Assembly (NCBI RefSeq): GCF_014873875.1
Contig: NZ_JADBEM010000001.1
Coordinates: forward strand, 682,001-746,000
DNA from: Actinopolymorpha pittospori
Lineage (GTDB): Bacteria; Actinomycetota; Actinomycetes; Propionibacteriales; Actinopolymorphaceae
Length of the DNA stretch: 64,000 bases
Direction: 5' to 3'
The position numbers and the translations under genes were made by a program. The notes beneath the pieces were generated by a model. The model ran no database searches. It was not told the origin of the DNA and saw only the letters and a list, made by a program, of their open reading frames with translations. This document shows, in pieces, positions 9,622 through 17,481 of the stretch; the stretch's first letter is position 1; every line of letters begins with the position of its first letter.

Positions 9622-9648
9622 TAGTTCGCAGGACTGCGAACTAAGTCG
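9619..9648. repeat. Palindromic target of the IS630-type insertion
   Basis: CTGCGAACTAAGTCG (9634-9648) is complementary to sequence now split by the element: CGACTTA at 7939-7945 plus GTTCGCAG at 9624-9631. Removing the element and one TA restores a perfect 15-base inverted repeat with a 2-base loop. The element therefore inserted at TA within one arm of a long palindrome, probably a terminator or cruciform. Confidence 0.75.
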
Positions 9649-10184
9649 AGGACGAAACCCGCAGATCAAGCCAGTTAGTTCGCAAGTTCGCATTGTTCGC
9701 AGCCGAGAGGACGTAGCGGCCCGCCGGCTAGTCGACTCGGAGCTCGACTACGTCATGGGCACGCCGCTTGCGGTGGCCGACCGGCGGGAGACGAACTCGG
9801 CGCTCCACTCCCGAAGAGGACCGGGGGTCAGGGGCGGCGAGCCCCCTGGAAAGACCTCGGCCTGGGATGACCTCAATCAGTCATGCGGACCGCCTGTGGC
9901 CGTGCCGGCCCGTCCGAGGACGGCCGCCAGGCCGCCCGCAGGACGAGAACGTTGAGTTATGAGCATGCCGTCGTACGTCTCCGCCGTTCCATCGTGCCCA
10001 CTTGGCCTTCGAGCGCCCAGTGTGGGCCCGCCGAAGTGTCGCGTCGCATGGTTGCCCGGATCAGCCGTTTCATCCTGTCTCGGCAACCGATCTGGCAACC
10101 GCAGCGCCTTCGCGACTGGCGTACGGCCCGCCGGGAGTCCGGCGGGCCGTACGAGTCACTCTGTTCGCGTGGTGTTCACTCAGC
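9649..10184. other. Intergenic stretch without recognisable gene
   Basis: A few AGTTCGCA repeats follow the IS630 target (9680-9705) and may extend the same structured site. No coherent protein was found on either strand up to the terminator at 10121. Confidence 0.4.
10121..10152 (-). terminator. Strong hairpin terminator of the phosphoesterase gene
   Basis: Perfect 14-base arms GTACGGCCCGCCGG (10121-10134) and CCGGCGGGCCGTAC (10139-10152) around a 4-base loop, 33 bases beyond the stop codon of the minus-strand gene ending at 10185. No U tract, as is common in actinomycetes. Confidence 0.7.
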
Positions 10185-12959
10185 TCAGCCGTCGGTGTCC
10201 AACCCGGGGATGGCGGCGCCGGGCACCTGGTCGGGCGTGAGGATCTTGGCGTCACCGTGGTAGGGCTTGGTCCAGCCGGTCGACTCATACCAGCTCATGC
10301 GGGCCATCAGCTCCGGCGGCGCGGAGTCGACGCGGGCGTTGTCGCCGGTGAAGTGCTGCTTGGCCTTCCAGGTGTTCCAGGCAGCGGCGACCTTCTGCTG
10401 GGCGGCCGGTGCCTGTCCGGTGGTCGGCGCGGGAGCTGCCTTCGTGTCCTGCGGAGCCGGCGTGTCCAGGCCACACGAGGGCGGGTTGTTCTCCACCCCC
10501 AGGGTCAGCGAGGTCCGGTTGGGCACCACGTCGAACGGGGTGAAGTCTGGCTTGTTGGTGAACGCCCCAGCCATCGGGGTGGCCGCGCTGTCCATCTGGT
10601 TCATCGGGTGGATCCCGAGGATCTGCTCGATGGTCCGGATCATCGTGGCCTGGGTGTAGTAGTGGCTGTCCACCACACCGGTACGCCGCGACCAGGGGCT
10701 GATGATCTGGACGGGCGCCCGGTGGCCGTCGACGTGGTCGACCCAGGCCTGGGAGTCGTCCTCGACCACGAAGATCGCGGAGTCCTTCCAGTACTTGCTG
10801 TGCGAGATGGTGTCGACGAGCTTGCCGAGGGCCAGGTCGTTGTCGGCGACCTGGGCGGGCGCGGTCGTCGTACCGCCGGTGTGGTCGTTGGGGAACCAGA
10901 ACATGTTCAGGTTCGCCGGGCCATTGGCCTCGAAGTCGCGCTTCCAGATCTCGTAGCGGTAGAGGTCGGGGATGCTGAGGTCGCCGCCCGGGAAGCCGTG
11001 CACCGAGATGTCGTTGAGGGACGGGATCGCCACGGCCGAGTTCATCGGGTAGGCGGTGGTCGCGGCAGGGTTGGCCGCCATGTTCAGGGTGTCGCAGTAC
11101 AGGTTCTGCCAGGTCGCCCCGGACGGCTTGCTGTTGGACTGCATCTGGTACTCACCGAAATCGCGCGCGGTCTTGCCTGCCGCCTGCGCACCGGTCCAGA
11201 TGAAGCCGGAGGCCTGGTGGCCCAGAGCGTCGTTGTAGGAGTCGTAGCTGCGCGTGTACTCACCCGCGGAGGACTCGGTGTACTCCGGGTTGTCGCCCTG
11301 CATGAGCCAACTGTGACCCTCGGCGGAGTTGGTCGCCGGGTCGTAGAAGTTGTCGTAGAGCCCGAACTGGCTGGCAAGCGCGTGCTGGTTCGGCGTCACG
11401 TTCTCGCCGTAGGTGAGCAGCCTCGGGTCGTTGTCGCCGTACGGCATGTCGCTGAAGACCTGGTCGTAGGTGCGGTTCTCCTTCACGACGAGGAAGACGT
11501 GCTTGATCGTCGAGGGGTCGCCGATCTTCTTCGGGACCGCGACCGGCTTCACGCCCCGGCCGTTGCTGCTGGAGAACTGGACGGAGTTGGGCGTCCAGCC
11601 GTTCAGCTTGAAGACCTTCTCGGTCTCGGACCTGATCTTGCCGTCGCTGGGCAGGGCGAACCGCTCGACGCTGGTCGTGGTGTCGTGGGTGCCGTGGTAC
11701 CAGGCCGGGGGCGGGTAGTTGCTGGGGCTGCGGGCGTCGATGCCGCGGGTGTTGGAGACCAGCACCTCGTCGCCGACGGTCGTGATCTCCGACGGGTAGT
11801 AGTCGGTCGGAAGGAGACCGACGTAGGCGACCGGCTCCCGTGCGGAGGTGAACTTGTAGACCGCGACCGCGTTGGCGCGGCCGAGCGTCACCAGGAGGTG
11901 ACCGTCGTCGGTGAGCGTGACCGCGTTCGGGTCGTAGCCGACCGAGGCCTCCGGCCACGGCTGGGTGGCGATGGTCTGGACGACCATATCGGTGGTCGTG
12001 TCGATGACCGAGACGGTGTTGCTGTTGGTGTTGGTGACGAACACGGTCCCGTCCTTGGCGTAGACCGCGGTCGGGTGTAGGCCGACGTCGATGCTCGCCG
12101 GAGCGGCGGCCGAGTCGGCGGTGTTGATGACGCTGAGGGTGCCGGTGGTGGTGCCGGCGTTCGGGTCGGCGGGCACCTGCGTGCCGTAGGAGTTCTGCGT
12201 CGCCTCGCCGGGCTTGGCCGGACGCCCGCCTTCGTTGCTGACGTAGAGCTTGTTGCCGACCAGCACCATCCCGCGCGGCGCGGTGCCGACGGTCCAGCTG
12301 TGGGTCACAGTGCCGGTCGCGGCGTCGATGGCGACGACACGGTTCTGGCCGTTGACCGCGGCATAGACCGTCTTGGCGTCCGCGGAGAAGACCGCCGCAC
12401 CGACCAGCGCCTGCTTGCCGCCCTGGGCGGGGATCGAGACCGTGGTCGGGTTCGAGACGCTGCCATCGGTGTTGACGGTGAACCGGGTGTAGCCGTTGGC
12501 CTGGCCCAGCCACAGCTGCTTGCCGTCCGGCGAGTACGTCGGGCCCTCCTGGCCCACGTCGTTGCCGGCGATCTTCAGATCCGCGGCGGGGTTGTTGCCG
12601 ACGTACTCCTGGAGCTTGAAGTCCTTCAGGTCGGCGATGGCCATGGCCATCGCGCCGTCAGTGATGGAGCCGGCCAGGTGGGTGCCGTCAGGGCTCACCG
12701 TCGTCGACATGAACTTGCCCTCGTTGAGCACGACGGTTTCACCGATGGGGTCGGCGTGCTGGCCGTTGGCCAGGACCCGGCCCTGGTCGGTGGTCTGGCC
12801 GGCCTGTTCGAATCCGAACTGAGTGGTCTGTGCGAGAGCGATTCCGGTGCTGGTGCTGATCAGGGCGACTGTTGCGGCCGTTACGATCGGCGCTCGCCCC
12901 TTCCGCAGCGTGAGAAGGCCGGTGCGGGCCTTCTCACGGCGTTGACGTACTACCTGCAT
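10185..12959 (-). CDS. Secreted beta-propeller / phosphoesterase-domain protein
   Basis: A 924-residue exported protein. A basic N-terminus and hydrophobic core (about 15-40, ending near GIALAQ) form a signal peptide; AAGGA lies 6 bases before the ATG at 12959, which decides the start. Residues about 50-420 are YVTN-type propeller repeats (TVYAAVNGQNRVVAIDAATG, VFVTNTNSNTVSVIDTTT). Residues about 480-830 resemble the phosphoesterase/acid-phosphatase family in the alkaline-phosphatase-like fold: HVFLVVKENRTYDQVF supplies the metal-side nucleophile region, then GHSWLMQGDN and FVVEDDSQAWVDHVDGHRAP. The C-terminus is alanine/proline-rich. Likely an extracellular phosphatase or phospholipase C-like enzyme; phosphate control is plausible but no PHO box was identified. 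Confidence 0.85.
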   Translation of the reverse strand: MQVVRQRREKARTGLLTLRKGRAPIVTAATVALISTSTGIALAQTTQFGFEQAGQTTDQGRVLANGQHADPIGETVVLNEGKFMSTTVSPDGTHLAGSITDGAMAMAIADLKDFKLQEYVGNNPAADLKIAGNDVGQEGPTYSPDGKQLWLGQANGYTRFTVNTDGSVSNPTTVSIPAQGGKQALVGAAVFSADAKTVYAAVNGQNRVVAIDAATGTVTHSWTVGTAPRGMVLVGNKLYVSNEGGRPAKPGEATQNSYGTQVPADPNAGTTTGTLSVINTADSAAAPASIDVGLHPTAVYAKDGTVFVTNTNSNTVSVIDTTTDMVVQTIATQPWPEASVGYDPNAVTLTDDGHLLVTLGRANAVAVYKFTSAREPVAYVGLLPTDYYPSEITTVGDEVLVSNTRGIDARSPSNYPPPAWYHGTHDTTTSVERFALPSDGKIRSETEKVFKLNGWTPNSVQFSSSNGRGVKPVAVPKKIGDPSTIKHVFLVVKENRTYDQVFSDMPYGDNDPRLLTYGENVTPNQHALASQFGLYDNFYDPATNSAEGHSWLMQGDNPEYTESSAGEYTRSYDSYNDALGHQASGFIWTGAQAAGKTARDFGEYQMQSNSKPSGATWQNLYCDTLNMAANPAATTAYPMNSAVAIPSLNDISVHGFPGGDLSIPDLYRYEIWKRDFEANGPANLNMFWFPNDHTGGTTTAPAQVADNDLALGKLVDTISHSKYWKDSAIFVVEDDSQAWVDHVDGHRAPVQIISPWSRRTGVVDSHYYTQATMIRTIEQILGIHPMNQMDSAATPMAGAFTNKPDFTPFDVVPNRTSLTLGVENNPPSCGLDTPAPQDTKAAPAPTTGQAPAAQQKVAAAWNTWKAKQHFTGDNARVDSAPPELMARMSWYESTGWTKPYHGDAKILTPDQVPGAAIPGLDTDG

Positions 12960-13318
12960 GACCATTCCTTCTCGGAGGTGGGGGAACGGTCCGACCGTGT
13001 GAGTCGAACCGTCGAAGCCGAGAGAGCGCGGGCCCATACTGTCGGCGGCAGGCACCGCCGACGTGCCTTCCCGCCACGCTGCCGTCGCGTCATGCCTCTT
13101 TCGATCCGCTTGGCGAGCGTGCCCGGCCCTGCCACTCTTGCGAGGGAACGTGTCCGCCTCCGGCAGTGTGTGTAGACGCCGGCCGAACGTAGGTAAAACC
13201 TGTGGATGGGTGCGGTGACGCTACCCATCAATGCGAACAGGCGGTGCGACATCGGGCCACCGGCGACCCGGAAGTGGACCTGTGAACCCGCCATGCGCGC
13301 AGACGGCGTACAGGGCCT
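12960..13318. other. Upstream region of the phosphoesterase gene
   Basis: Leader and promoter region of the minus-strand gene at 12959 are expected here. No further gene was recognised. Confidence 0.4.
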
Positions 13319-13690
13319 CTGGACGTCGTACACCTCATCAGCGTCAGCGAAGCCGACGCGGCCCTGCTGGACGCCCCCTTCGCCGTGAGCACCCTCGCCG
13401 AGCTGGCAGAACTAGCGCCGTACACCGAGGCGCAACGGCTCGTTCTCGAGAGCGTCCGGGGCGCCTACTACGAGAAGCCGTCCGCGCCGGCCGAGCTGAT
13501 GCCGAAGCTCATCGGCAGCACGCACATGAAGGTCCGGTACAGCAACTACATCAAGGAGAGGGAGCAGGTCTTCGAGGACTACGCGCTGCTGCACCTGTGG
13601 CACGTCACCCCGCGAAGGAAGCTCGCGGCCACGAGCAGCAGCCGCGGATCGGCGCAGCGGCGAGCGCAGAGGCCGGTGGATGTTGAGTTC
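13319..13690 (+). other. Unidentified coding remnant
   Basis: A coherent plus-strand frame with good codon usage runs from LDVVHLISVSEADAALL through EAQRLVLESVRGAYYEKPS to YALLHLWHVTPRRKLAA. No start codon with a ribosome site is visible: GTG at 13385 is internal to the coherent region. After about 13690 the frame degenerates and overlaps the opposite gene. It is probably an internal fragment of a lost soluble protein. Family not recognised. Confidence 0.35.
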
Positions 13691-13765
13691 ACCCGGGCCG
13701 AGCATTCGACGGTCTTTGACGGGATGGCCAACCGGCCAAATTGTCCGACTGATGGGAGAGAACCC

Positions 13766-14335
13766 TCACACAGCCGGAGGCTCGGATCCCTGCAACCGGT
13801 AGGTCAGGTACGCGACCTGGCCCACCTGTTCGACCTTCGACAGCGTGAGCCGCGACGAGGGGAGATGACCAGTGAACAGGGGCTTCCCCTTCGCCAGCAT
13901 CACCGGCACGACCCCGATGAACATCTCGTCCAATAGACCGGCACCAGCGAACGAGGTGGCCAAGGCGCCGCCTCCAGCGATCAAGATGTTCCCACCGCGC
14001 GCGGCGTCGACCATCGCATGGTGCACCGGGCGGACATCGCCACTGACGAAGGTGATGTCGGCTCCTGGCACCTTCGGTAGCTCCCGATGAGTGAACACCC
14101 AGACCGGCCTTTCGCTGTGCGCCTCCTGCCACTTCTCAGGATGCTTGAGCAGCTGGGAGTCTCGCAGCACGCACTCATAGGTCGCGGCGCCCATCGCCAA
14201 CGCGCCAATCCCGGCGACCAACGACGACACGTCTCGATCTCCTGGATTGATGTCCTACAGCCAGTCAAGCGAGTCGTCCGCGCCGGCGATGAATCCATCG
14301 ATGCTGCTGGAGACGTAGTAGACCGTCTTCGCCAT
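13766..14335 (-). pseudogene. Dihydrofolate-reductase-like (RibD C-terminal) protein with an in-frame stop
   Basis: The frame from ATG 14335 reads MAKTVYYVSSSIDGFIAG, DDSLDWL, then TAG (14255-14257), and continues in the same frame as DINPGDRDVSSLVAGIGALAMGA. The rest matches the family: VWVFTHRELP, GGNILIAGGGALATSF, LLDEMFIGVVPVMLAKG. These small NADPH-dependent enzymes reduce pteridine- or flavin-type substrates. Total length about 189 residues is normal, and a single nonsense codon at about residue 27 is the only lesion seen. Restart at GTG 14230 would lose the first strand of the fold, so it is likely inactive unless read through. Confidence 0.75.
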
Positions 14336-14430
14336 GGGGAGGAGCTTCTCACCTTCCCACAGTTCGCGCACAGGCTGGGGGCGAGTAGGCCCCGCATCTG
14401 AGAACGGGTGGGCGCTCTGACGCCTAGGGC

Positions 14431-15215
14431 ATGGCCGCCAGGATCCGATCCACGGCCTTGTGCGCGCGTATGAAGGTCGGCAGCTCCGGAGGAGCATCCC
14501 CGCGATCGTGTGCCGCCGGAAGCACCCGCATGCCCACGGTGAGCAGTTACCGGCCACTGCCTGCCAACTGCCCCCCCATCCCCGGTCGTCGTCTGCCCGC
14601 GGCGATGTGGCCGTCGGCAGCAGCTCGAGGACGCCGTAACCGCGATCTGCGAGCACGTGCGCCAGACCGGCCGGTCGGGGATCTATTCGGGCGACGGCAC
14701 CTGGCGCGGGGCCTGCGACGGACAAGCTGCTAGCGCCGATGCTGCAGGGACCGGACCGGCGGGCTGTACCTGCGTGCTTACCGTAGGTGTCCTCGCTCAT
14801 CGACGTGGTATGTCGGAACGCCGAGGAAGGCGTCGGGGGCAACGTCGTGGCCGTAGGCGATTTGAAGGTGTCTAGCCAGTAGGTCCAGTCCTGCATCCCT
14901 GCCGGGCTGCTGAAGCGGTAGTTCAACTGCCAGCGGAGCCATTGTCCTCGGGCGAGCCTTACGGCTGGGGTCGCGCGGCAGGACGCGCAGTTGGTCATTG
15001 TCCTCCCGGAGGCTGACGTCGACGTCGGCCAGGTCGGCGATGGTCTCCTTGGGGTGGAAGTCTTCCTGTTCCCGCATGTGCACCACGTGCAGGAAGGGTG
15101 GCGACACGTTCGGAAGGGTGAACGCGATCGGGGTTGCGTTCCGATGTGCGGCTGCTTGCCCGCCTCGAGACCGTTTGGTCCACCAGGTCCGGACCCACTG
15201 CGCCGTGACGTCCAC
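14431..15215 (-). pseudogene. Frameshifted hypothetical gene
   Basis: Several coherent minus-strand pieces follow one another in different frames: DVTAQWVRTWWTKRSRGGQ through EQEDFHPKETIADLADVDV, then GQWLRWQLNYRFSSPAGMQ and DWTYWLDTFK, then DAFLGVPTYHVDERG, and finally ELPTFIRAHKAVDRILAAMP with a stop near 14428. They may come from one or two genes. I do not recognise the family. The frame changes imply either decay or sequencing errors. Confidence 0.35.
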
Positions 15216-15262
15216 GAGCCAAGCATGGCAGCGCCGGACTTCGGTGTTGATCGGAGGCAGGG

Positions 15263-16417
15263 TCAGGCAAGTGCTGCGGGAGTTGATGCCGCGCGGATGA
15301 GTGGCACCGGCTGCAGCCGGTCAGGGTTGGGTCCTAGTGCCGCGAACAGATGGGCGGGTAGCCAGCGGCCCAAAGGCTCCAGCCCATCCGGTCCGGTCGG
15401 TTCGGTGAATGCCTCGTAGAGGACACCGTTGGCGGTCGAGGTGACTCGCTGCTCGGGTAGTGCGGCGGCGTGCTCGGTGAAGGGAGGCCCGAGCCAGGTC
15501 CACCAAGTCGGCCTGGGCGGTAGGCCCATCCAACCCTCGCGTTGCACGGGGCTGATGCGGTGCTCGGTCTCCGCATCCGCCCACAGCGAGCGTCCGGACC
15601 AGATGTGGCCCTTGGTCACCTCGGCTGCCGCGTAGAAGGCTGGAAGGCTGTCGGCGAGTGCGACGAAGGTGCGGCGAAGTGCGTCGCGCCAGGCGGGCTC
15701 CCTCAGGGGTTCGGCGAGGAACCTCAGTGACATCGACCAGAAGCGATCGGGGAAACGCGCGCCGGGACCGGCGCCCAGGTGGCCGGCGACGCAGGGGCCT
15801 GAACCGGAGAAGAAGAGCGGGGTGGTCGCCTCGGCCCAGGCTGCCGCGAATCCCTCTTCCCCGGCGTCGGCGTACTTGCCCTGGAACGGCTCGTACTCTC
15901 CGAAGCGTCGGGGAAGTGCTTCGGGCAGGAGCCGTTCGGCCGTGGCGATGAACAGTCGCGCAGCGTCCTGGCACAGCTCCTCGCGCAGGCAGTACCAGTC
16001 GACGTCGACGGTCGCTACGCGTGACTCCCTCTGGGGCTTCTGGATGGTCCGGGACTGCGAGCGCGACCACACCTCGTCCGTCTGCTGGTCGACGACCGCG
16101 CCATCAAGTGCCTGAGCAAGCCGGCGGGCGAAGCGCACCGCATGCGGGATCTCGGACTTCGCTGAGCCCTCCACCGTGATCGTGTAGAAGTAGCGGGATC
16201 CGAGTACGACGCTGGCGACATCAGCGGGAACGTCCTCGTCCTCGACGCGGTCCGGGCCGTCGATGGTGAAGCAGTAGCGACGTCGCGCACCTCGGACGAC
16301 GGTGGCTGAGATGACGTTGGCCTCCTCGATGTCGAGCCCGTTGCTTTGCCCGAGCAGGGTGCGAAGCTGAGCTTCATCAATGGCGCGGGGCGCGAAGACG
16401 GCCAGGTCGTACGACAT
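15263..16417 (-). CDS. Hypothetical protein, 384 residues
   Basis: Begins MSYDLAVFAPRAIDEAQ, an opening shared by many uncharacterised actinomycete proteins that I cannot place in a named family. The sequence is soluble, with no signal peptide or membrane helix, and rich in Trp and aromatic residues in the second half (GHIWSGRSLWADAETEH, PTWWTWLGPPFTEH). Codon usage is normal and no frameshift is seen. The ATG at 16417 is the natural start. It is preceded by a broken methyltransferase. The style resembles cytosolic immunity-type proteins, but this is only an impression. Confidence 0.6.
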   Translation of the reverse strand: MSYDLAVFAPRAIDEAQLRTLLGQSNGLDIEEANVISATVVRGARRRYCFTIDGPDRVEDEDVPADVASVVLGSRYFYTITVEGSAKSEIPHAVRFARRLAQALDGAVVDQQTDEVWSRSQSRTIQKPQRESRVATVDVDWYCLREELCQDAARLFIATAERLLPEALPRRFGEYEPFQGKYADAGEEGFAAAWAEATTPLFFSGSGPCVAGHLGAGPGARFPDRFWSMSLRFLAEPLREPAWRDALRRTFVALADSLPAFYAAAEVTKGHIWSGRSLWADAETEHRISPVQREGWMGLPPRPTWWTWLGPPFTEHAAALPEQRVTSTANGVLYEAFTEPTGPDGLEPLGRWLPAHLFAALGPNPDRLQPVPLIRAASTPAALA

Positions 16418-16439
16418 GGCGGCATACTCCCATGTGCAA

Positions 16440-16900
16440 GGTCATCCTTGGTCGTCCTGCTGACCGCATCTCGTCGGCCAGCTCGTCGTTGGGGTTCGCG
16501 TCCAGCCAGCGGCGAATGTTGAGCCACGGCGCCGCCGCGTAGCGGTCGCAGCTGTCCTGGTCGGCAAGGACCATGTCCACGACATCGCAGCCGAGTTCGC
16601 CGAAGTACTCGAGCAACTCGGACAGTGGGAGTCCTTGCTCGTGGCGTAACAGCCCTCGACGCTAGCCTGATCTGGTAGGTCTTGGCGCCAGTACGGTTCA
16701 CCGATCAGCATCATGCCACCAGGCGCGAGGCTACGCCGGAGCAGTTCGACGGTGCCTGCGACGCCGTCGCCGATCCAGGTGGCGCCGATGCACGCCGCGA
16801 TATCGGCAGCTCTGTCGGCGATGTATCCAGCGGCGTCGCCATGCACGAACTCGGTGTGGGCCGAAACGCTCGGGCTCACGTTGCGGCCCGAATGCCTCGG
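16440..16900 (-). pseudogene. Broken SAM-dependent methyltransferase
   Basis: The reading contains HTEFVHGDAAGYIADRA, AACIGATWIGDGVAGTVELL, RRSLAPGGMMLIGEPYWR, then after a frameshift near 16620 LEYFGELGCDVVDMVLADQ and DELADEMRS. This is the central and C-terminal part of a class I methyltransferase. The SAM-binding first motif and N-terminus are missing; the 5' side runs into the junction near 16900, beside the membrane-protein gene at 16936. Non-functional. Confidence 0.65.
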
Positions 16901-16935
16901 CTTTTCGACGACATCCTGTTGACGGTGTCGTTCTT

Positions 16936-17478
16936 CTAGCCGGACAGCTGCGCCTCCTCGGGGCCACCGGTTCCGAGGAGATCGTATGCCTGTTTCAGAC
17001 AGGTCCTGATGTCGTCCCAGTCCGCGTCGCGCGTAGGAACTCTGTGTGTCGCCTGGTAGCCGTAGACAGTCCGCCACACGTGGTCGATGCTCTTGCGCAG
17101 ATCTCCTTCGGCAGCCGCTCGCTCTGACCGCAGGGATAGTTGTTGTATCGCCCGTTCACGTTCCATGGCCAGGGCCTCGAACCGCCTTGCCTCCTGTCTG
17201 GCCTGGTCGGCGTGCACGCGTGCGCGATCGGTCTCCGGGACCTGTCCGGCCCAGGCCAGGATCGGTGAGGTCACGTCCGAGACCGTCCGCGGTGGTGCAC
17301 CGTGCCGCACTGTGACCACTGCCGGGGAGCTGACCAGGAACACCAGAGCTGCGGTCACCGGTGCGGACACCAACGCCAGCCACGGCTCGAACCACCACCC
17401 GAGAACGCCCGCCGCGAGGCCGAAGCCTCCCGCCAACGCGATCGTGGCGCGATCGCCTAATCGCTCTTGGAACCCCAC
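16936..17478 (-). CDS. Small membrane protein with coiled coil, third gene of the KAP module
   Basis: 180 residues. Two adjacent membrane helices lie at about 10-50 (ALAGGFGLAAGVLGWWFEP, then LVSAPVTAALVFLVSS), followed by a charged helical segment, about 85-130 (RVHADQARQEARRF, ERERAIQQLSLRSERAA), that should form a coiled coil, and a soluble tail. The start codon lies 3 bases after the stop of the VWA gene, so the two are almost certainly co-translated. It could tether the VWA or KAP partner at the membrane. No known family was recognised. Confidence 0.7.
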   Translation of the reverse strand: MGFQERLGDRATIALAGGFGLAAGVLGWWFEPWLALVSAPVTAALVFLVSSPAVVTVRHGAPPRTVSDVTSPILAWAGQVPETDRARVHADQARQEARRFEALAMERERAIQQLSLRSERAAAEGDLRKSIDHVWRTVYGYQATHRVPTRDADWDDIRTCLKQAYDLLGTGGPEEAQLSG

Positions 17479-17481
17479 GGC

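Larger units (their letters stand above)
7944..9623. mobile_element. IS630-type insertion element with a passenger gene
   Basis: Inverted repeats of about 37 bases with four mismatches bound the element: the left begins AGTGGTCGACGTCGTAAG at 7945, and the right is its complement ending at 9621. TA flanks both sides (7944-7945 and 9622-9623), the dinucleotide duplicated by IS630/Tc1-like transposases. Two genes lie inside: the transposase on plus and a 112-residue protein on minus, divergently transcribed. Both stop codons fall in or right beside the terminal repeats, so the element has no spare DNA and looks like a natural two-gene unit. Confidence 0.85.

Noticed and set aside
9599..9955. A 118-codon plus-strand frame after the IS630-type element
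   Set aside because: It starts inside the terminal repeat and palindrome and has no coherent protein features.
10002..12080. A 692-codon open frame on plus opposite the phosphoesterase gene
   Set aside because: Valine- and arginine-rich antisense reading typical of high-GC DNA; no domain, and the minus-strand protein is clearly real.
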